NCBI GenBank assembly: GCA_002448445.1
Contig: DJYC01000065.1
Location: forward strand, 1-62,271
Source: Treponema sp. UBA6988
GTDB lineage: Bacteria > Spirochaetota > Spirochaetia > Treponematales > Treponemataceae
DNA length: 62,271 bases
Direction of reading: 5' to 3'
This document shows positions 59,126 through 62,271 of the stretch, in pieces; within the stretch, counting starts at the first letter, position 1, and each line of letters begins with the position of its first letter. The position numbers and the translations under genes were made by a program. Under the pieces are notes generated by a model. It ran no database searches and was not told the DNA's origin. It worked only from the letters and a program-made list of their open reading frames with translations.

Positions 59126-61567
59126 ATGATTGAAGATATAGAAAAAGAATTGTTAACAAAAATCTCTACAGGAAATGCAATTTTATTTACAGGAGCCGGT
59201 TTTTCTCTTGATTTAATTTCTTTGAATGGAAAGCATCCTTTACGGGCATCCGATTTATCAAAAGAGATTTGCAAGATTGCAGAAATTGAGTCTGATGATG
59301 ATTTAAAATATTCATCTGATGTTTGCATAGCTAAAAAACATACAATAGAGTTAATAAATTTATTGAAAGATTATTACTCTATACAATCTGTTGGAGATGA
59401 AAAGTCTGATACAGATTTAATTTGTTCTGTAAAGTGGAGACGATTTTATACAACTAATTATGATAGAGGGCTTGAAATTGGTCTTACAAATAATCAAAAA
59501 AAATATCAAAGTATAGGTATAGATTCTGATGTTTCAAAATATATAAAATTAGAAAATCCTGTTATTCATCTGAATGGTTTTATTGAAAATTTATCTGAAG
59601 AAAGTTTGAATACATCTTTCAAACTTTCAAATTCTTCTTACGTAGATTCTGATTTATCGGACTCTCCTAATTGGAGATACTTTTTTAATCAAGATTTAGA
59701 CAAATGTTCTGCATTAGTTTTTGTTGGCTATTCATTATATGATATGGATATTGAAAAGTTGTTACATGAAAATGATAAATTAAGAAATAAAACATATTTC
59801 ATAACAGAAAAAAATGTTTCTCCGAAAAATCAATTTAGATTTGAGAAATATGGAAAAATACTTCCAATCGAGAAACATGGATTTGCAGAACTTATACAAA
59901 ATAATGCATCTTCTTTTTCAACATCTCCGAAAGTTATGAAGGGTTTTATTTCTTATTCTGAGGATGTTTTGAAAGAAGATATTCACGATAGTGACATTCA
60001 AAGCTTTTTGTTGTATGGGAAAAATCAAGAATCTCTTGCCGCATCAATATTGCTAAATGTAAATAGTAAGCAGCATTTTGCAGTTTATAGGAAAAAACTT
60101 ATATCAGATGTTATGACTCGAATTTCTGATAATCGACATGTTCTTCTTTTGAGCAATTATGGGAATGGAAAAACCTGTCTTTTATGGCAGATTGCTACAG
60201 AACTCTTTCAGCAAGCAAAAGAGGTATATTTTCTTTCTGATTCTAATATCGACTATTTTGAAGAATTAAAAAAATTTTCTCAATCGTCTGAAAAAGTTAA
60301 ATATGTTATTGTTGATGATTGCATGTCAAAGAAAGATTTTTTCAAAAATTTTGCTTTTCTGCAGCCTGCAAATGTTCTGCTTGTTTGTGCAGATAGAACT
60401 GAGGTAATTAAAAAATGGTATAGTGATATTTTTCAAGAAGAAGTTTTTGATTTTGCTTCTATACCTATTGATAACCTTTCCGACTTTGAGTTTCTATCTT
60501 TTAATGACATTTTAGATTTTATCGGGCTGTGGGGAAGTTTGGCAGGAACTAGTATTGATACGAAAAAGAGATTTTTTGAGGATGATAACAATCATATTCA
60601 ATTTTCAAATGTTCTCTTAAAATTACTAAAGTCACCAGTTATAACTGATAAGATAAATGAATTATGTAAAGCTTTTCTAACGGAGGAAAAATATCAGGAT
60701 TTTGTTATTGCTGTTTGTTATCTACGCATAATAGGTATAAAACCATATTTTAATCTTGTTTATGAACTTTCAGATTCTGATTTAATTTATAGTCCTCTGT
60801 TGTCAAAGAACGAAAAGTTTTCTCAACTTTTTACACTTCGCGATGATTATGTTGAGATTTCAGACGTATTTGCGAAATACTTCATGTCAAGCAATCTTAT
60901 AAGTGGTGAGAAAATTATTGAGAGACTCTATTTTATTGTAAAAAAATTCAATAACTATGCAGATAGAGATTATTTTCAAAATGCAATATTTCGTTCGGCT
61001 CTTCGATTTCATGTTGTTTCAAGTTTATTACCAGAAGAAAATAGAAAAGGAATGTTGCTTGATTACTATGAGCAACTAAAAACAATTTTACCATGGTTAA
61101 AAAATGATCCAAATTACTGGATGCAATATGGCATGGCAAAAATGATGTGGAGTAAACTATATGATGATGCTCAGAAATTGTTAGAAACAGCATATTCTGT
61201 TGCAGAACATAAAAGTGAATACAATGTTTTCAAAATTGATAATCAGCAAGCTAGACTTTATTTGTTAACTGCACAGTTAAAAACTGTTGAAAGTGATAAA
61301 TTTTTATATTTTCAAAAAGCAGATTCAATTTTAAAACATGTTGAAATGGATAGTTATGCACTGCACAGAATCGAAGATATGTTAGCATTTTACGACAAGT
61401 GTTTTACGATGCTTTCTATAAAAAATAGAAAAAATGTGCTTTCATCTTTTCGTTTTTATCAAGAAAAAATTCAAAATTACACAGGTGATGATAAACATCG
61501 TTTTTCAAATCTATATACTATAATTGAACAAAAAATAACACAACTTCTTGATGAGAATGATTTGTGA
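59126..61567 (+). CDS. SIR2-STAND protein, probable anti-phage NADase
   Basis: 813 aa. Residues 15-215 form a SIR2_2-like NADase: FTGAGFSLDL (23-27 core), TTNYDRGLE (Asn111), VIHLNGF (His148), FVGYSLYDMD. Residues 320-480 form a STAND-like NTPase: LLLSNYGNGKTCLLW (P-loop 346-350) and VKYVIVDDCMS (Walker B). The rest is helical and TPR-like. SIR2-STAND proteins of the Avs5 type sense phage proteins and deplete NAD. That role is inferred here from domain order. The DNA is AT-rich (about 30% GC by eye). No partner gene is visible. Confidence 0.82.
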   Translation: MIEDIEKELLTKISTGNAILFTGAGFSLDLISLNGKHPLRASDLSKEICKIAEIESDDDLKYSSDVCIAKKHTIELINLLKDYYSIQSVGDEKSDTDLICSVKWRRFYTTNYDRGLEIGLTNNQKKYQSIGIDSDVSKYIKLENPVIHLNGFIENLSEESLNTSFKLSNSSYVDSDLSDSPNWRYFFNQDLDKCSALVFVGYSLYDMDIEKLLHENDKLRNKTYFITEKNVSPKNQFRFEKYGKILPIEKHGFAELIQNNASSFSTSPKVMKGFISYSEDVLKEDIHDSDIQSFLLYGKNQESLAASILLNVNSKQHFAVYRKKLISDVMTRISDNRHVLLLSNYGNGKTCLLWQIATELFQQAKEVYFLSDSNIDYFEELKKFSQSSEKVKYVIVDDCMSKKDFFKNFAFLQPANVLLVCADRTEVIKKWYSDIFQEEVFDFASIPIDNLSDFEFLSFNDILDFIGLWGSLAGTSIDTKKRFFEDDNNHIQFSNVLLKLLKSPVITDKINELCKAFLTEEKYQDFVIAVCYLRIIGIKPYFNLVYELSDSDLIYSPLLSKNEKFSQLFTLRDDYVEISDVFAKYFMSSNLISGEKIIERLYFIVKKFNNYADRDYFQNAIFRSALRFHVVSSLLPEENRKGMLLDYYEQLKTILPWLKNDPNYWMQYGMAKMMWSKLYDDAQKLLETAYSVAEHKSEYNVFKIDNQQARLYLLTAQLKTVESDKFLYFQKADSILKHVEMDSYALHRIEDMLAFYDKCFTMLSIKNRKNVLSSFRFYQEKIQNYTGDDKHRFSNLYTIIEQKITQLLDENDL

Positions 61568-61616
61568 AATTTATATTCAGCAAGAAAATGAGAGTTTTTT
61601 ATAAGGGAATAAATAA

Positions 61617-61877
61617 ATGCAGGTACCATTTTTAAGTTTAAAATATGTAACGGAAAAGTACAAAGATGAAATCCACGAAGCAGCCCTTAGAGTCATTGAC
61701 AGAGGCTGGTATCTTCAAGAAGAAGAGAATAAAAAGTTTGAGGCTGATTACGCAAAATACATAGGTACAAAATATTGTGTAGGTTGTGCTAATGGACTTG
61801 ATGCGCTTGTGTGGATTTTTCGGTCATACATTGAACTTGGTGTAATGAAGCCGGGCTTGGCATTATCAATCAAGTGA
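61617..61877 (+). pseudogene. truncated inverted duplicate of fdtB 5' end
   Basis: The first 239 nt (61617-61855) match the first 239 nt of fdtB (51424-51186) with about 11 mismatches by my count (about 95% identity). The homology begins at the ATG and ends in the segment GVMKPG. After that the reading frame runs into unrelated sequence and stops at 61877. The product would be 86 aa and lack the catalytic lysine, so it is not functional. It has no promoter like that of fdtB. Confidence 0.92.
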
Positions 61878-62271
61878 AACAAAAGCCGAAATGCTGTAAA
61901 AAAACAGGAGAACTGTAATGCCTAACTGCAACTTGGACTAAAACAGAAAAGCTAATAATGTGTATAATAACAAAAGACACCTTACAATAAGACTATTCCT
62001 TTCATATTGCTTGCACGATGATAAATCAAATTGTAGTTCTGTTTCGTAACCGACCGTGCCAGCTTTTATTATTTTCCTTGTATATATGTTCGTCCATAAC
62101 TTATATTATACCATTTTGTCGCCTCAAGGGGGTGATAATTAGCCCCGTCTGGAAAATAAAAGCATACACATAAACCGTGCGTATGTCAAATCCAAAATTT
62201 GAAGAGGTTACATTCTGTTTTTCGTGATAAAAAAGAAAGAAAGCAAAGATAGTGTACAATAAAGTTCGCAA
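61878..62271. other. region after the fdtB fragment, no convincing gene
   Basis: AT-rich. On the minus strand an ATG at 62097 has a TATAAT-like box 8 nt upstream but reads only about 23 codons. An overlapping frame that ends near 61938 would be about 40 codons longer if shifted. I cannot assign it. Nothing else stands out. Confidence 0.4.

Noticed and set aside
61617..61877. Second active FdtB-like enzyme
   Set aside because: It ends after 86 codons, before the catalytic lysine, so it is a fragment.
61938..62097. Possible short minus-strand gene near the right edge
   Set aside because: Only about 23 codons in the first frame. The longer frame lacks a start, and no domain is recognised. Kept only as a remark. 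Coordinates are given right to left.
1..62271. CRISPR array
   Set aside because: No series of regularly spaced short direct repeats was seen. The repeats found are intergenic palindromes in two or three copies.
1..62271. Insertion sequence or prophage
   Set aside because: No transposase, integrase or phage structural protein could be recognised.

Overview
The window looks like a chromosome segment of a Treponema-type spirochaete with moderate GC. The strongest reason is the minus-strand order tamB - bamA - skp/ompH - mutS (25.97 to 15.74 kb), which matches the TP0325-TP0328 neighbourhood of T. pallidum as I remember it. CheW, several probable lipoproteins and several unrecognised proteins that look lineage-restricted agree with this. 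No database was searched, so the species is not named.

Layout. 0-4 kb: the 5' part of argG, a purine nucleoside phosphorylase/laccase-fold gene, an unknown 575-aa protein, and a tRNA-Gln(CTG)/tRNA-Glu(CTC) unit with its own promoter. 4-14 kb: an exported protein, then a tightly packed minus-strand run (comF, cheW, a degenerate DegT-like gene, nadK, recN, an unknown gene, an HD hydrolase, a HerA/YjgR-type ATPase). 14-26 kb: SH3-like and RDD genes, then the outer-membrane biogenesis block with mutS. 26-40.9 kb: tmk, a toxin-antitoxin pair next to an MmeI-like restriction-modification gene and a duplicated remnant of its tail, aroB, a cysteine desulfurase, hisS, Nudix, and several lipoprotein or membrane genes. 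41-54.8 kb: an AT-rich surface-glycan locus, all on the minus strand, with six glycosyltransferases, a LicC-like/SHMT-like fusion, LicD, FdtA/FdtB sugar-nucleotide enzymes, an acyltransferase and a polysaccharide deacetylase-like gene split at a G8 tract. 54.8-61.6 kb: an accessory stretch with a lone AAA ATPase, an HU-family gene, a DUF1703-type AAA/PD-(D/E)XK gene and a SIR2-STAND protein, a probable defence gene. A truncated, inverted copy of fdtB follows, then about 400 bp without a convincing gene.

How the genes work together. FdtA, FdtB and the acyltransferase probably make an acylated 3-amino-3,6-dideoxyhexose. The glycosyltransferases assemble a surface glycan. The LicC-like/SHMT-like fusion and LicD probably make and attach a phospho-linked amino substituent, and the deacetylase-like protein may be switched by its G tract. 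TamB, BamA and Skp handle outer-membrane protein export.

Four signals run across the window. (1) Two genes are broken exactly at G8 tracts, as in phase variation. (2) Several genes (hisS, aroB, the MmeI-like gene, fdtA, fdtB, the AAA ATPase) have a promoter whose predicted start falls on or within 1-3 nt of the ATG, with no Shine-Dalgarno, which suggests leaderless mRNAs. (3) Two families of hairpin-rich intergenic elements occur, three copies of one and two of the other. (4) A 239-bp inverted duplication of the fdtB 5' end flanks 10 kb of accessory and glycan genes. I saw no CRISPR array, rRNA or transposase gene.
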